Shown here: in pieces, positions 45,292 through 54,417 of the stretch
Layout: each line of letters starts with the position of its first letter
Numbering within the stretch: position 1 is the first letter of the stretch
DNA from: an uncultured Gammaproteobacteria bacterium
Lineage (GTDB): Bacteria > Pseudomonadota > Gammaproteobacteria > Pseudomonadales > Pseudohongiellaceae
Reading direction: 5' to 3'
Assembly: GCA_903837345.1 (NCBI GenBank)
Contig: CAILUG010000057.1
Location: 1 to 64,000 of the forward strand
Length of the DNA: 64,000 nt
Program-made: the position numbers and the translations under genes
Notes under the pieces: generated by a model
The model's input: only the letters and a program-made list of their open reading frames with translations
Database searches by the model: none
Told to the model about the DNA's origin: nothing

Positions 45292-46611
45292 TCACACTTC
45301 TTTGAACTTGCCATCACTGTCGCCAATCCTGTCCATGTCGATGCCGACCTTTTCCATCAGCGTCAGATGCAAGTTGGCCAACCTGGTTTTTTCCGGATAT
45401 TTGATGTGCTGATTGCCTTTCAGCTTGCCGGCAGCACCGCCCACCAGCGCAGTAGGCAACGGATAATGGTTGTGCAAATTGCTGTCACTCATGTTGCTGC
45501 CGAACAGGATCATGCTGTTCTGCAACATGTTGTTCTCGCCGTCATGGGTTTCTGCCAGTTTCTTCACGAACTCGGCAAACAGCTGCGTGTTGTAGGCTTG
45601 CAGCTTGGCCAGCCGATCCAGCTTCTGCGGATTGTTCTGGTGATGGGACAGCGGATGGAACGCATCGGGAATCCCGATGAAGCTGTAAGGCTGGTTGCTC
45701 ACTTCCGCTGCCATCATGAAGCTGGTGACGCGGGTCAGGTTGGCGCGCCAGGCCAGATGAATGATGTCGAACATCAGCCGGATATGTTCATCGAAACGGT
45801 CAGGGATGCCGGCCGGAGTAGGCGGCAGAGCCAGTGAATCATTTTTGCCCGACTGCAGTTTTTGGGTACGGCGTTCGATTTCCCGTACTGAATCCAGATA
45901 ACCATCGAGCGCAGTCTGGTCACGCGCGCCCAGCGTTTTGCGCAAATCGCCGGCTTCACGTGCCACCATGTCGAGCAGGCTGTTGTTTTCGCGCGTGAGG
46001 ATCACGCGTTCGGCCGGTGTATCACCCTGACCGAACAGCCGCTGGAACAGTTTGCGCGGATTGTGTTCCATCGGCAGCGGCGTAGAAGGTGTGCTGAAGC
46101 TGATGGTCTTGCCGAACGAACAGCCATAGTTGCGATCACAGGCACCTTCACCACCTTCTTCTTCGGTGGCCACTTCCAGCGACGGCATTGGAGTGTCCTG
46201 CGAAATCAGCTTGGCCATCATCTGGTCGATGGTGACGCCGCCCCATGGATCCTGGCTGATGCGCGGATGCACACAGCTGAGCCAGGTACCGGGCGTGACT
46301 GCATGCACAGGCTCGGCTATGGCCGGAAAATTTTCCAGTTCACTGATTACAGTCAGGTATTTCTGGTAATCCTTCAGTGGCTGCAGGATGGGCTGCAAAT
46401 CGAAATCAGCACCGACTTTGGTGGGGGTCCATTTGCTCATTACTGCGCCGTGCGGAAAATAGATAAAACCGACGCGTGGTTTGGGGGCTGCGGCAGTCTG
46501 CGCGATCGCAGTCGCAGCCGGAATCATTGCATCCAGAAGGGGCAATGCGATGCAGGCGCCCAACCCGCGCAATACAGTGCGGCGTGGCAGGTATTTTTTG
46601 GTCAGAAACAT
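45292..46611 (-). CDS. DUF1552 protein, Tat-exported
   Basis: Protein of 439 residues beginning with a Tat signal (PRRTVLRGLG) and a hydrophobic region ending near AIAQ. The body has FIYFPHGAVMSKWTP and the ELENFPAI, SCVHPRIS and MSDSNLHNHYPLPTALVGG blocks of DUF1552, a family related to DUF1501/sulfatase-like secreted proteins. DUF1552 genes are nearly always next to a DUF1592-type gene, as here (46897). The pair is thought to form a periplasmic redox or hydrolytic system, with unknown substrate. AGAGGA gives a good ribosome site. Confidence 0.9.
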   Translation of the reverse strand: MFLTKKYLPRRTVLRGLGACIALPLLDAMIPAATAIAQTAAAPKPRVGFIYFPHGAVMSKWTPTKVGADFDLQPILQPLKDYQKYLTVISELENFPAIAEPVHAVTPGTWLSCVHPRISQDPWGGVTIDQMMAKLISQDTPMPSLEVATEEEGGEGACDRNYGCSFGKTISFSTPSTPLPMEHNPRKLFQRLFGQGDTPAERVILTRENNSLLDMVAREAGDLRKTLGARDQTALDGYLDSVREIERRTQKLQSGKNDSLALPPTPAGIPDRFDEHIRLMFDIIHLAWRANLTRVTSFMMAAEVSNQPYSFIGIPDAFHPLSHHQNNPQKLDRLAKLQAYNTQLFAEFVKKLAETHDGENNMLQNSMILFGSNMSDSNLHNHYPLPTALVGGAAGKLKGNQHIKYPEKTRLANLHLTLMEKVGIDMDRIGDSDGKFKEV

Positions 46612-46653
46612 GGGCGTTTCCTCTTTAATAAATAGAACTATCTAAACTTTCCC

Positions 46654-46829
46654 GGTCAGGAGCAGGTGCGGGCTTCTGCGACACGCTACGTTGGTGGGAA
46701 ACTCACAATTCCCTCCAGCCACTTCGCAAAGCTCCGTGGCGTTCAGCAATGCACAAAGCTGTGCTTTGTAAGCGCATTGCTTCACCCATGGCCTCCGACG
46801 GTCGCAGAAGCCCGTACCTGCTCCTTCCC
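46654..46829 (-). repeat. Palindromic element, copy 5, with enlarged core
   Basis: Arms at 46654-46682 and 46801-46829 pair at 26 of 29 positions. The core is 118 bases instead of 50-54. Its two ends match the family (ACGCTAC on one side, GGCCTCCGACG on the other), while the middle holds extra hairpins: 46718-46740 with GCCAC/GTGGC, and 46745-46781 with a stem of 15 pairs. It lies between the DUF1552 start and the DUF1592 stop. Confidence 0.8.
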
Positions 46830-46896
46830 TGATATCTGTGCGTGTTCACCAAACATTTTGATGAACGCTTGTTTATATCTTGTTACTGCTACTCGC

Positions 46897-49302
46897 TTAC
46901 TCTGAAGCCACTGAACTAGCTGTGGCTGCAATTGGTTTGTCTTTCAGGAAGGCATCACTTTCCACAATTCCCAGCACTAACGACGACAGTTTGTAATTGT
47001 CGTGTTCGGCCTTGTGTACGATGGCCCTGACTGCCGGCATGTCGTAGTACTCCAGATTACGGCCGAGCGCGAAGATCATCAGCTTGCGGGTGAAGGTGGT
47101 GGCGAAGCGTTCCGGGTCTTTCGACAGTGCCAGTGACAGATCGCGCGGGGTTTTGACTGGTGTGCCATCAGTCAAAGTGCCGGAGGCGTCTATCGGCAGG
47201 CCGGCATCGACATCTTTTGATTGCCACTGGCCGATTGCATTGTAGTTTTCCAGCGACAGGCCCAGTGGATCGATGATGCTGTGGCAGGTTTTGCAGGTGG
47301 GATTGGCGCGGTGATGCTCCAGTCGTTCACGCACGGTCAGGCTGACGGCGCCTTCCTGGGTTTCCGGAAATGCTTCCACATTCGGCGGCGGTGAGGGCGG
47401 CGGGGTACCGATCAGTTTGTCGAGAACCCAGGCGCCGCGGATCACCGGAGACGTGCGGTTGGCATAGGAAGTGGTCATCAGTACCGCACCTTTGCCAAGC
47501 AGGCCGAAACGCTGCGGGTCTTTCAGATCAACACGCTGGAACTGGCCGCCACGCACATTATTGAGTCCGTAATGCAATGACAGCCGTTCGTTGACGTAGG
47601 TGTAGTTGGCAGTCAACAGTTCAGTGACGGGACGATCAGCCTGGAACAGGCTGCCGATAAACAGTTGCAGCTCCTTGCGGAAATCGGGGATCAGATCGAA
47701 AGTAAACTGCGGGAACAAGGTGCGGTCCGGATTGACCTGCTCGAGTCCGCCGACATGCAGCCACTGGAACGCAAAATTGGTAACGAGGGCAGACGCACGC
47801 TGGTCAGCCAGCATGCGTCGCACCTGTTTCTCCAATACTGCACGGTCATGCAACTTGCCTTGCTGTGCGAGACCGATCAACTCGGCATCCGGCTGGCTGC
47901 TCCACAGGAAGAAGGCCAGACGGGTGGCGAGTTCGTTGTCGCTGAGAGCGAAACTGTTCTTGCTGTCGGCTTTGGGGCTGTGGGCACGGTAAAGAAATTT
48001 GGGACTGGCCAGAATCGCCATCAGGCCTTTCTGGATGCCGTCGTCAAAGCTGCCGTGTTCACGGCCACCACTGTAGAACTGCATCGCATTGGCAAGGTCA
48101 GCATCAGTCACTGGCCGGCGGAATGCCGCTTGCGCCAGATTGCCCAGGATGCGTCGCGCACACGCCAGTTCTTCACTGGGCTGCTGCGGTTTGCAGATGA
48201 AAATTTTCTCGCGTGAAGCTGTTGTGCTGACTCCTTTGGGATTGTAGGGGCCGCTGATGCCAATGTTGTCGATGCGGGGCCCGCCTGATACACCCTGCAC
48301 CAGCACTGCCATGCCATCCACCGGCACAAAACCATGCAATGGTTCAATGGTTTCAGCCGAGGAGCGCATGATGAAACTGACGCCCACCCGGTGTGTGCCG
48401 GCTTTTACAAAGTGACGAATGTTGCGGAAGCGCTCATTGATGGCGCCTACCCCTTCGGCCTGTTTGAGATCAACTGCACGCAGGTCTTCCTTGCCGCCCA
48501 CCCTGGCCTGGAAGATGCGCTCATCATCAACCGTGATGATGAGGTTGTTTTCATCCATCACACCCCACACATAGCCGGCGCCGACCAGACCACTCACGGA
48601 AAAGTCATAGTCGCCGTCCGCCGGAAAATCATGTTCCACCACCATGCCGCCACGCGTGCCGAGCGGAAGACCGTCGATGTGCTGGTTCTGGCTGGCGTTG
48701 GCTGCACCCTTGTAGACGCGCGCTACCGGCGCTGCTTGCGGCCGGCCTATCGCCTGCACACTGACCTCGCGCGCGGCCAGCATGTACTGCTCGAGAAAAC
48801 TGGGCGAGACTGACAGCACTGACGCCACATTGTTGAAACCGCTGCTCTCGACATCGCGCGGCAACAGATCGGATGGATCGATGCGCAGGTCGAGCAGGTC
48901 GCGTACGGCGTTGGCGTATTCGGTGCGGTTGAGGCGGTGCAGCATCTCGCTGCCGGGATCGGGCTGCGCGGCGGCCACTGCATCGAGGCTCTGTTCCAGT
49001 GCGTGGATCAGCGCCTTGCGCTGCGTCATCGTCGGCAGGTCATTGCCCAGGGGCGGCATCATGCCGGCGCTGAGTTTGAGGATGGCCTGTTCAAACAGTT
49101 TGCCGTTGGTGGCCAGTGCTTCCGGGCCGAGACCGTCCAGCGAGAAGCCACCGGAAAAGTCATCGTTGTTATGGCACTTCACACAGTAGTTTTGCAACTG
49201 GCCCCACTCCTTGCGGGCGGCAGCATAGGGATCAACCTGTGCATGCGACAGGACTGGAATGACAAGCAGCAGGCTGCAGCTGAGTGACGCAAGTCTGTTC
49301 AT
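46897..49302 (-). CDS. DUF1592/DUF1588-family heme protein
   Basis: Secreted multi-domain protein of 801 residues starting at MNRLASLS, with a signal peptide ending near SHAQ. An N-terminal cytochrome-like segment has CVKCHN (40-45). DUF1587, DUF1595, DUF1592, DUF1588 and DUF1585 regions follow in the usual order. A second CxxCH (CKTCHS) is in the DUF1588 region. These proteins, first noted in planctomycetes, co-occur with DUF1552 proteins. The heme sites suggest electron transfer, but no reaction is proven. It starts two bases after the stop of the metallo-beta-lactamase-fold gene. Confidence 0.92.
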   Translation of the reverse strand: MNRLASLSCSLLLVIPVLSHAQVDPYAAARKEWGQLQNYCVKCHNNDDFSGGFSLDGLGPEALATNGKLFEQAILKLSAGMMPPLGNDLPTMTQRKALIHALEQSLDAVAAAQPDPGSEMLHRLNRTEYANAVRDLLDLRIDPSDLLPRDVESSGFNNVASVLSVSPSFLEQYMLAAREVSVQAIGRPQAAPVARVYKGAANASQNQHIDGLPLGTRGGMVVEHDFPADGDYDFSVSGLVGAGYVWGVMDENNLIITVDDERIFQARVGGKEDLRAVDLKQAEGVGAINERFRNIRHFVKAGTHRVGVSFIMRSSAETIEPLHGFVPVDGMAVLVQGVSGGPRIDNIGISGPYNPKGVSTTASREKIFICKPQQPSEELACARRILGNLAQAAFRRPVTDADLANAMQFYSGGREHGSFDDGIQKGLMAILASPKFLYRAHSPKADSKNSFALSDNELATRLAFFLWSSQPDAELIGLAQQGKLHDRAVLEKQVRRMLADQRASALVTNFAFQWLHVGGLEQVNPDRTLFPQFTFDLIPDFRKELQLFIGSLFQADRPVTELLTANYTYVNERLSLHYGLNNVRGGQFQRVDLKDPQRFGLLGKGAVLMTTSYANRTSPVIRGAWVLDKLIGTPPPSPPPNVEAFPETQEGAVSLTVRERLEHHRANPTCKTCHSIIDPLGLSLENYNAIGQWQSKDVDAGLPIDASGTLTDGTPVKTPRDLSLALSKDPERFATTFTRKLMIFALGRNLEYYDMPAVRAIVHKAEHDNYKLSSLVLGIVESDAFLKDKPIAATASSVASE

Positions 49303-49304
49303 CA

Positions 49305-50243
49305 CTATGCCCTCTTGCCGAAACGGCGGATTTCGGTGACGTGCGGCAGCGTGCCTTCCCACGCCGTGCGGATGAAGAGTTCGGGATCGCCCCATTGGGC
49401 ATCGAATTCCCTGGTGGGTTTGTCGGCGAGGAATTCCGCCAGCGAACCGCCTTTGTAACAGGCAGTACCGATACGATCAGCCACTGCTGAACACATGTCG
49501 AGCTGGCTCTGGATGCGGGCTTTGTTGACGGTACCGCTGCTGGTGATGACACGGGTGTTGTTGTCACACAGTCCCAACAGCTGATTGAGCGAAGTAATCA
49601 TGCCGCCGATCCAGCCGTTGGTGGCGTAATCGACAATCGGGTAGGTGCCGGCGCTGACCACATCACCGACAAAGATCAGGTTCTGTTCCGGCAACTGTAC
49701 ATAGATATCGCCGTCGGTATGCGCCTGCGGCAGGTAGCCGTAACTGAGCGGGTGATTGAAATTGAGGGTTTCACTATCGTAGTAAAAAGTCCTGGTGGGA
49801 AGTGCTGCTGCCGGCAATGGCGGATATACCTGATGCTCCCACTTGCTGACAATTTCCGTGGCAAGCCACTCTTTGGTGTTCTCGTGGGCAATGATGCCTG
49901 CGCCTTGTTTGCCAAGCACCAGATTGCAACCAATCTGGTCGCGATGACAATGACTGTTGAACAACAGTTTGGGTTGTTTGCCGGTACGGGCTTTGACCAG
50001 GGCGAGCAGTGCTGCAGCAGAGCGGGCATTGCCGCCATCGACCAGTGCCACTCCATCCTTGCCATCCACTACCAACACACTACCGCCAGCGCCCTGGATC
50101 AGCGCCAGGCCGTCACCCAGGTCCTGCCATTGCAGGGCAGAGTTGTCTGCGGCAAGCACTTTGGAGCTGTGGCCAAGGTTCAGCGCCAGCCAGGTGCCGG
50201 TGCAGGAAGCTGCATGAAGAAAACGACGACGGGATAAAGCCAT
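49305..50243 (-). CDS. Tat-exported metallo-beta-lactamase-fold hydrolase
   Basis: Protein of 312 residues with a Tat signal (SRRRFLHAA). The metal motif reads HCHRDQIG: the first two His and the Asp are present, but the usual second-site His after Asp is Gln. A third-ligand His is in QAHTDGD and the bridging Asp in VGDVV. The fold is nearest the glyoxalase II/quinoprotein-relay type hydrolases. It directly precedes the DUF1592 gene and is probably part of that unit. It may bind one metal only. Confidence 0.85.
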   Translation of the reverse strand: MALSRRRFLHAASCTGTWLALNLGHSSKVLAADNSALQWQDLGDGLALIQGAGGSVLVVDGKDGVALVDGGNARSAAALLALVKARTGKQPKLLFNSHCHRDQIGCNLVLGKQGAGIIAHENTKEWLATEIVSKWEHQVYPPLPAAALPTRTFYYDSETLNFNHPLSYGYLPQAHTDGDIYVQLPEQNLIFVGDVVSAGTYPIVDYATNGWIGGMITSLNQLLGLCDNNTRVITSSGTVNKARIQSQLDMCSAVADRIGTACYKGGSLAEFLADKPTREFDAQWGDPELFIRTAWEGTLPHVTEIRRFGKRA

Positions 50244-50363
50244 AACACTGTGAAACCGCGTAAGTGCCGATTTGTGTGGGAGTGATTCGGGGCCACGATT
50301 GTCTTATTGCCCTTGGTTGAAGGCAAGCTATATGGCGTGCCAAGGGCAGGGTGGGCTGCAACC

Positions 50364-51506
50364 TCAGAAGCGGTAATCAATACCGAGGGACAAGCGGGTG
50401 AAATTCACCAGTGCCGGACTTCTTTCACCGCTACCCAAAGCCAGTCCGGCCATGGAAACATAGCGTTCGCCACTGACAGAAAAAGTGAACTTGTCAAAGG
50501 TGGTCTGCAGCTTGAGGGTGCCGCTGACTGCTCCATAGGCCGAGAGCCGGAAATCGGAGGAAGCAAGCGTATCGGGAGTGAATACACTGCCGGCATGGAA
50601 GAAATCGGCGGCACTCTGGCGGTAAACCCGGATGCCGGGCACCACTTGCCACTGTTTGCCGATGTTCTGGTACCACTGCAGTTGCAGCGTGTGGGAATCA
50701 ATGCCGAAGGTGTCATGGTAGTAGCGGTAATCGGCATGCAGTGCTGCATTGGCAAACGGCAGGAACTGGCGCCAGGCCGTGGTCCAGGCCCATTCCGTGC
50801 GGTTGTCGGGACGTCTGTCAAAAAGTTTGTAGGGATCACTCAGGTAGCCGCTGTGGTGCGTATAGCTGAGACCGGTTTGCACGAGGCTGTCCGGATTCAG
50901 TATGCGGGTGACCGCCATGAACAGCGACCGGCTCTGTTTTGACGCGCTGGCAATGCGGTTGAATCCTGCTGCATCAGTGGGATTGAGATCATCCGAAGCA
51001 ACACTTGCACCACCGGCCAGTGTAGTGAGGTTGTCATCGAAATGGCGCTCGGCATCGAGGCCGCCACTGATGGATTCGTAATCCTTTTCTTTTGAATATC
51101 CAACATTGGCGCCCAGCGTGCCATTGTCAAAATAGCGGCGGCCGGCTGCGTTAACCTCGGTGCGTTCTTCGCGGATGGTGGCGCCACTCATGATCACTTT
51201 CACCTGGTCGCCGAGCTTGAGTGTGTACCAGGGTGAAGCACCGCTCATGCTTTCGCGACTGCCGCTGAGCGCAAGGCTGTAGTTGTCACCGACCGGTTTC
51301 TCCAATCGCAACTGGTTGATGCTGATGCCATAGCGTTCAGCGCTGCCAACCAGCATTTTTGCCTTGTCCAGCGCATCTTCCTGATAGTCGGAAACCCGGT
51401 AGGACAAGGTGGTGGCTGCAGGGGGCGCATCGGCCCTGGCTTGCTGATCGAGGCCGGGCAGGGCCAGCGCAGAAGCGGTAAGAGCGAGCAGCGTGGAGGA
51501 TTTCAT
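50364..51506 (-). CDS. DUF3570 outer-membrane beta-barrel protein
   Basis: Protein of 380 residues with a signal peptide (about 1-25). Many alternating strands end in a C-terminal Phe (GIDYRF), the mark of an outer-membrane barrel. YRVSDYQEDALD and MSGASPWYTL are DUF3570 blocks. It lies immediately downstream of the DUF4266 lipoprotein and TlpA-like genes, a conserved arrangement. Transport of a small molecule or anchoring of the lipoprotein partner is possible. Confidence 0.85.
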   Translation of the reverse strand: MKSSTLLALTASALALPGLDQQARADAPPAATTLSYRVSDYQEDALDKAKMLVGSAERYGISINQLRLEKPVGDNYSLALSGSRESMSGASPWYTLKLGDQVKVIMSGATIREERTEVNAAGRRYFDNGTLGANVGYSKEKDYESISGGLDAERHFDDNLTTLAGGASVASDDLNPTDAAGFNRIASASKQSRSLFMAVTRILNPDSLVQTGLSYTHHSGYLSDPYKLFDRRPDNRTEWAWTTAWRQFLPFANAALHADYRYYHDTFGIDSHTLQLQWYQNIGKQWQVVPGIRVYRQSAADFFHAGSVFTPDTLASSDFRLSAYGAVSGTLKLQTTFDKFTFSVSGERYVSMAGLALGSGERSPALVNFTRLSLGIDYRF

Positions 51507-51535
51507 TGAGGGCTCTTTTTATTATTCGATTCAGC

Positions 51536-51766
51536 TCAATTGCAGCCGCAACCGCCGCCGCTGGCGCTGTTGCCGCCACTGGAGGCTTCCTTGCTGAAAT
51601 ACACATGGTTGTGCAGCGTGGCTTCGAGCGGGTCCGGCTCCAGTGCCATTTCCGGTTTGGCCAGGGCGCCACGTTCCCACGCAGCCACCGGCGTGCAGGC
51701 TGACAACAACGACGTGCTGATGACAAGGGTCATGAGTAACGTCAAAATTTTTCCGGGGGCGAACAT
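51536..51766 (-). CDS. DUF4266 lipoprotein with C-terminal CGCN
   Basis: Small lipoprotein of 76 residues: the lipobox LLSAC puts the lipidated cysteine at 24. The mature part has WERGALAKPEMAL, a conserved His, and ends in GGGCGCN. This matches DUF4266. The two C-terminal cysteines look like a metal-binding or modification site. The ATG abuts the TlpA-like stop. DUF3570 follows within 30 bases. Confidence 0.88.
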   Translation of the reverse strand: MFAPGKILTLLMTLVISTSLLSACTPVAAWERGALAKPEMALEPDPLEATLHNHVYFSKEASSGGNSASGGGCGCN

Positions 51767-52285
51767 CTAGGGTTTCCCGGCCAGCAGTTTTTCTGCTTCG
51801 GCTTCGATCATTTTGATGTCACTGGTTTTGAAGCCTTGATGGATCAGGCGGATTTTGCCGCTCTGGTCGAGCAGGAAGCCGGTTGGCATGCCTTTTACCT
51901 GGTAACTGGCCGGCGTGGTGCCGGCCGGATCGCTGACAGCAATATATTGCACCGGTTGGTCGGACAGGAAGTCGATGCCGTCGGCCGGCTTTTTGTCGAC
52001 ATTGATCGCCACCACTTCGAAGGCCTTGCCTTGCTTGACCAGCCGGTTGCGCAGCTCGTTCAGCAGCGGCGTGGAAACCACGCAAGGCCCGCACCATGAA
52101 GCCCAGAAATCCACGTATACCACCTTGCCGCGAAAATTGGACAGATTGATAAGGGCGGTGCCGTCCTGCTTGCGCAGCCCCGGCAGGCTGAAGGCCGGCG
52201 CCTCGGCGCCAATGTCCAAAGCGAACGAGAACTGACAAACCCCAAGCAGGGCGGTTGCAAGCAGTACTGCGAGATTATGACGCAT
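51767..52285 (-). CDS. TlpA/ResA-like periplasmic thioredoxin
   Basis: Protein of 172 residues with a signal peptide (about 1-22) and a thioredoxin fold with WCGPC (Cys65, Cys68) and the cis-Pro block KGMPTGFLLD. It probably reduces disulfides of its neighbours, of which the C-terminal Cys pair of the DUF4266 lipoprotein is an obvious candidate. Its start overlaps the stop of the preceding heme-protein gene (TGATG). Confidence 0.92.
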   Translation of the reverse strand: MRHNLAVLLATALLGVCQFSFALDIGAEAPAFSLPGLRKQDGTALINLSNFRGKVVYVDFWASWCGPCVVSTPLLNELRNRLVKQGKAFEVVAINVDKKPADGIDFLSDQPVQYIAVSDPAGTTPASYQVKGMPTGFLLDQSGKIRLIHQGFKTSDIKMIEAEAEKLLAGKP

Positions 52286-53130
52286 CAGAGTTGCTCAAGT
52301 AGTTGCAGGAAGCTGTCCATGCTTTTGTAATCCGTGCTGCCGGTCGGGAGCATAGCGCCTCCGCTATGGCCGAGACCACCGCTGGACTTGTTCAGAATAT
52401 AGACGCGCCCATTGGCTTTGGTGAAGTTTTTCAGGATATTGAAATTGGTGGTGAGATGGTTGGGGTCACTGGAAAAAACATAAAGCAGGCTGGTTTGGCC
52501 GTCAGCTTCGCCGCCTTTGACGTGGCATGCAATACAGTTTGCCTGAATGATTCTGGGCGAAATCGTTGACGAAAACTGGGTCTGTGCCTGCTGCAAAGTG
52601 CTTGGTGGTGGTGGAGGGGGCGGCGGAGGCGGAGGCGGTAACGGGGCCGTAATCGTGATCGAAGCTGGCGCAGGCGTATAGATCAACACCCCATCAGCTG
52701 CCCGGTATCCAAGAAACAACAAAATGGTGCCGGTAAGGGGAATCTTGCTGGTAATGAAATCAACCTGATGCGGGGAAGCAAGCGTCTGGGTTTTAAAAGT
52801 GGCCAGATCGGATGTCAAAAAGTCCCATGGCACAAAATTGCCGGCCGCATTGCGCATGTAATAACTGCTGCCAATGCGAGCCACCACAAAAATATCGGCT
52901 GTTTGTCCTACCTGTAACGCTTCAGGCGCAATGGTGCCAATGATGCGGACACTGTCGGCAGTGGTGGCGGTAGTTACATAACTGGCACCGTTATCCAGCG
53001 TCAAACCCAGCGTAAAACGGGCAGTGGAGCTGCCACCGGTAATACGCGCTGCGCTCAATGAAGTTTGCGCCGATACTGACTGCCCCAGCAGCCCGAACAT
53101 GCACAACAACAAGACTTTCTTGCGATACAT
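52285..53130 (-). CDS. Exported heme protein with polyproline linker
   Basis: Product of 281 residues if started at MYRKKVLL, chosen for GGGA six bases upstream and for a good signal peptide (ending SVSAQ). A beta-rich N-terminal domain (about 25-170) of unknown type is linked by a run of 12 prolines to a C-terminal domain with one CIACH heme site and an HSGGAMLPTG block that could hold the Met ligand. Similar proline-linked domains carry cytochromes across the periplasm. It is translated ahead of the TlpA-like gene. Confidence 0.78.
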   Translation of the reverse strand: MYRKKVLLLCMFGLLGQSVSAQTSLSAARITGGSSTARFTLGLTLDNGASYVTTATTADSVRIIGTIAPEALQVGQTADIFVVARIGSSYYMRNAAGNFVPWDFLTSDLATFKTQTLASPHQVDFITSKIPLTGTILLFLGYRAADGVLIYTPAPASITITAPLPPPPPPPPPPPPSTLQQAQTQFSSTISPRIIQANCIACHVKGGEADGQTSLLYVFSSDPNHLTTNFNILKNFTKANGRVYILNKSSGGLGHSGGAMLPTGSTDYKSMDSFLQLLEQL

Positions 53131-53282
53131 AAACATTCCCGGAATGAAAAACTGCCCTGATCCTGCTTTGTGCTTGGAGCCCCAGTCTAATGTATTAGTT
53201 CCAATGCAGTGGCATGGGGTGTTCACTTGTGAGTGTGATGTTGCTCACACTTTGCAACAAGGGAGGCTGCCGGATCCGGCTC

Positions 53283-53312
53283 AAAAAAAACCCCGCAACC
53301 GAGGCGGGGTTT
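53283..53312 (-). terminator. Rho-independent terminator of the small cytochrome gene
   Basis: A 9-base stem (AAACCCCGC at 53288-53296 with its complement at 53304-53312) has a seven-base loop and is followed on the minus strand by a run of T (complement of 53283-53290). It ends the 53669 cytochrome gene, not the downstream heme-protein unit, which should have its own promoter. Confidence 0.85.
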
Positions 53313-53333
53313 CAGACCAGATTAATGACAAAT

Positions 53334-53669
53334 TTATTTCAGGGTCTTGATGAAGGCAGCCACATCAGCGATGGCCTGTTCATTGGGCAGGGTCTGGGCC
53401 ATCGGCGCCATGGTCATGCCATTGGTGTCCTTGGGATTGGCGCCGCGGATGCCGGCCTTGAAATTCTGCAGCTGGCGGACCACGTACCAATCCTGCTGGC
53501 CTGCCAGTTTGGGTGCGTTGAGGGCTTCCTGGCCTTCGCCATTGGCGCCATGGCAGGCAGCACAAACGCCGTAAAGGACTTTGCCTTTGGCCGCATCGCC
53601 GGCAGCGAGGGTGGTGGCAGAGTAAAGGCTGACGAGGGCGGTAAGGGCCAATGTGAATTGCAACTTCAT
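53334..53669 (-). CDS. Small class I cytochrome c
   Basis: Periplasmic electron carrier of 111 residues. The signal peptide ends near TTLAA, and the heme site is CAACH (36-40). A likely Met ligand is in TMAPMAQTL. The DWYVVRQLQNFKAG segment is typical of the c4/c5-type domains of cytochrome oxidases and alcohol dehydrogenase chains. AGGAG precedes the ATG. It is monocistronic and ends at a terminator. Confidence 0.94.
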   Translation of the reverse strand: MKLQFTLALTALVSLYSATTLAAGDAAKGKVLYGVCAACHGANGEGQEALNAPKLAGQQDWYVVRQLQNFKAGIRGANPKDTNGMTMAPMAQTLPNEQAIADVAAFIKTLK

Positions 53670-53840
53670 TATTGCAGTCTCCTGTTTAAGACAACTCCCA
53701 AAGGAGTTAGGGGTTTACGAAATCTGTAAGTGCTGATTAAAAACCGGGACTCTTGCTCATGCAGGCGCTAAACAAGTGCTGAATATGCTATCTTGCCCGC
53801 CCGTCAAAAACGCGCGCGAGTATAGCTGAGCCCGAACCCG

Positions 53841-54410
53841 ATGACCATCAAATCAGACAACTGGATACGCCGCATGGCCGAACAGCATGGCATGCTTGAC
53901 CCCTTTGAACCCAACCAGGTAAAGGTGGTGGATGGCCAAAAAGTCATTTCCTATGGCACCTCCAGCTACGGCTATGATGTGCGCTGTGCCCGTGAATTCA
54001 AGATTTTCACCAATGTGCATACCAGCAACGTGGTCGACCCCAAAAACTTCGACCCCAGCAGCTTTGTCAGTGTCGAGGAGGACTACTGCATAATTCCTCC
54101 CAATTCATTTGCGTTGGCCCGTACGGTGGAATATTTCCGCATCCCGCCCAACGTGCTGACCATCTGCCTGGGCAAATCCACCTATGCGAGATGCGGCATC
54201 ATCGTCAACGTCACCCCGCTGGAGCCGGAATGGGAAGGACATGTGACACTTGAGTTTTCCAATACCACGCCGTTGCCGGCCAAGATCTATGCGAACGAAG
54301 GGGTGGCGCAGATGCTGTTTTTCGAATCCGACGAGCAGTGTGCTGTCACCTACAAGAGTCGCAACGGCAAATACATGGGCCAGAAGGGTGTGACTCCACC
54401 CAAAGCCTGA
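53841..54410 (+). CDS. dcd: dCTP deaminase
   Basis: Deaminates dCTP to dUTP in thymidylate synthesis. 189 residues beginning [14 protein letters not shown], with [13 protein letters not shown], the substrate block [26 protein letters not shown] kept in full, and a GVAQMLFFE active-site region. The length matches the E. coli protein (193). The ccmA start is seven bases downstream, so read-through into ccm is possible. Confidence 0.97.
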   Translation: MTIKSDNWIRRMAEQHGMLDPFEPNQVKVVDGQKVISYGTSSYGYDVRCAREFKIFTNVHTSNVVDPKNFDPSSFVSVEEDYCIIPPNSFALARTVEYFRIPPNVLTICLGKSTYARCGIIVNVTPLEPEWEGHVTLEFSNTTPLPAKIYANEGVAQMLFFESDEQCAVTYKSRNGKYMGQKGVTPPKA

Positions 54411-54417
54411 GGCCAGC

